Origin: Prado023 sp963697345
GTDB taxonomy: Bacteria; Actinomycetota; Actinomycetes; S36-B12; CAIYMF01
Length of the DNA: 64,000 bases
Reading direction: 5' to 3'
Assembly (NCBI GenBank): GCA_963697345.1
Contig: CAVONS010000008.1
Span: 62,001 to 126,000, forward strand
Positions 63,812-64,000 of this stretch are shown here, piece after piece (position 1 is the stretch's first letter; the number at the start of each line of letters is the position of its first letter). Position numbers and translations under genes: made by a program. The notes beneath the pieces were generated by a model. The model made no database searches, was not told the origin of the DNA, and worked only from the letters and a program-made list of their open reading frames with translations.

Positions 63812-64000
63812 ATGTTGCCCTGGGTTCCTCCCGCGCTCCCCGCGTGGTGGGCCAGGTCGAGCGGGCCTGCCTTCGTCGGTCGTCAGGGGGAGTTCGACGC
63901 GCTCGAGGAGATCTGGGGTGCCGCGGAGTCGGGCACCCGTCAAGTGGTGTTCGTCGGCGGTGAGCCGGGTGCAGGCAAGTCACGCCTGGTCAGCGAGGCT
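63812..64000 (+). CDS. P-loop ATPase (AAA_16-type), start only, cut by the window end
   Basis: From the ATG at 63812 the frame is open to the last base, giving 63 residues: a hydrophobic lead (MLPWVPPALPAWW), then GPAFVGRQGEFDALEEIWGAA and a Walker A loop in FVGGEPGAGKSRLV. FVGR-E followed by a Walker A about 25 residues later is the AAA_16 layout found in large LuxR-type regulators and adenylate-cyclase-like proteins of actinobacteria. The output domain lies outside the window, so the role is unknown. Confidence 0.75.
   Translation, partial: MLPWVPPALPAWWARSSGPAFVGRQGEFDALEEIWGAAESGTRQVVFVGGEPGAGKSRLVSEA

Overview
The window is a high-GC, gene-dense bacterial chromosome segment. Most genes start with ATG or GTG, many overlap by 4 bp, and most starts have a purine-rich ribosome site. 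The gene content points to an actinobacterium. It has a single-chain type I fatty acid synthase followed by acpS, a glnA2-type glutamine synthetase beside glnE, panB and nadE close by, an actinobacterial type I methionine aminopeptidase with a proline-rich N-terminal extension, and a mycothiol-era set of small conserved proteins. I cannot name the genus from sequence alone. I saw no rRNA, tRNA, CRISPR array, transposase, integrase or phage genes, so most of this reads as ordinary chromosome.

Layout. (1) 1-4766: small membrane proteins, a glutamate-cysteine ligase-like enzyme, and a tightly overlapping trio (CREST/ceramidase-like membrane protein, PlsC-type acyltransferase, PLDc_N-like membrane protein). 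(2) 4847-6908: a secreted metzincin protease whose Thr-Pro repeat stalk contains a one-base frameshift. (3) 6919-13166: cysE-cysK, META-domain and YwiC-like proteins, a potassium channel, a CPBP protease, a MarR regulator, map and a 60-residue conserved protein. (4) 13221-21909: an MFS exporter, panB and nadE on the minus strand, then glnA2 and glnE on the plus strand. (5) 22089-32947: the 3101-residue FAS I, acpS, and a convergent TetR/DUF3592 pair. (6) 33020-39913: an unusual protein with a universal-stress-like N-terminus and a LytM peptidase C-terminus, a large polytopic membrane protein, an amidohydrolase remnant lacking its catalytic barrel, a sulfotransferase and a sirtuin. (7) 39968-42361: a UvrA-like ABC protein broken by three single-base shifts.

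(8) 42408-47211 is an arsenic-resistance island. It holds an Acr3 efflux pump, a thioredoxin-like protein, an ArsP/YraQ-type permease, ArsR, an aquaporin, ArsC, and an ArsR-ArsC fusion. (9) 47370-51834 is a four-gene overlapping operon (GPH-type transporter, PaaK-like adenylating enzyme, GNAT-like acyltransferase, GAP/LysE-type membrane protein). I think it is the best candidate for an undescribed small-molecule or lipid pathway. (10) 51777-64000: a small membrane ORF, a double-ACT protein, a GH3 glycosidase, an FG-GAP secreted protein, DinB-like, GyrI-like and flavodoxin genes, a CoA-disulfide-reductase/rhodanese fusion divergent from a TetR-FUSC operon with a clear palindromic operator between them, a berberine-bridge-type FAD oxidoreductase, and the start of a P-loop ATPase cut by the window end.

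Metabolic themes are sulfur and thiol metabolism (cysE, cysK, GCL-like, CoADR-rhodanese), nitrogen control (glnA2, glnE), cofactor synthesis (panB, nadE; pantothenate also feeds the FAS acyl carrier), lipid synthesis and remodelling, and arsenic defence. All functional calls are from reading motifs; no database search was possible.
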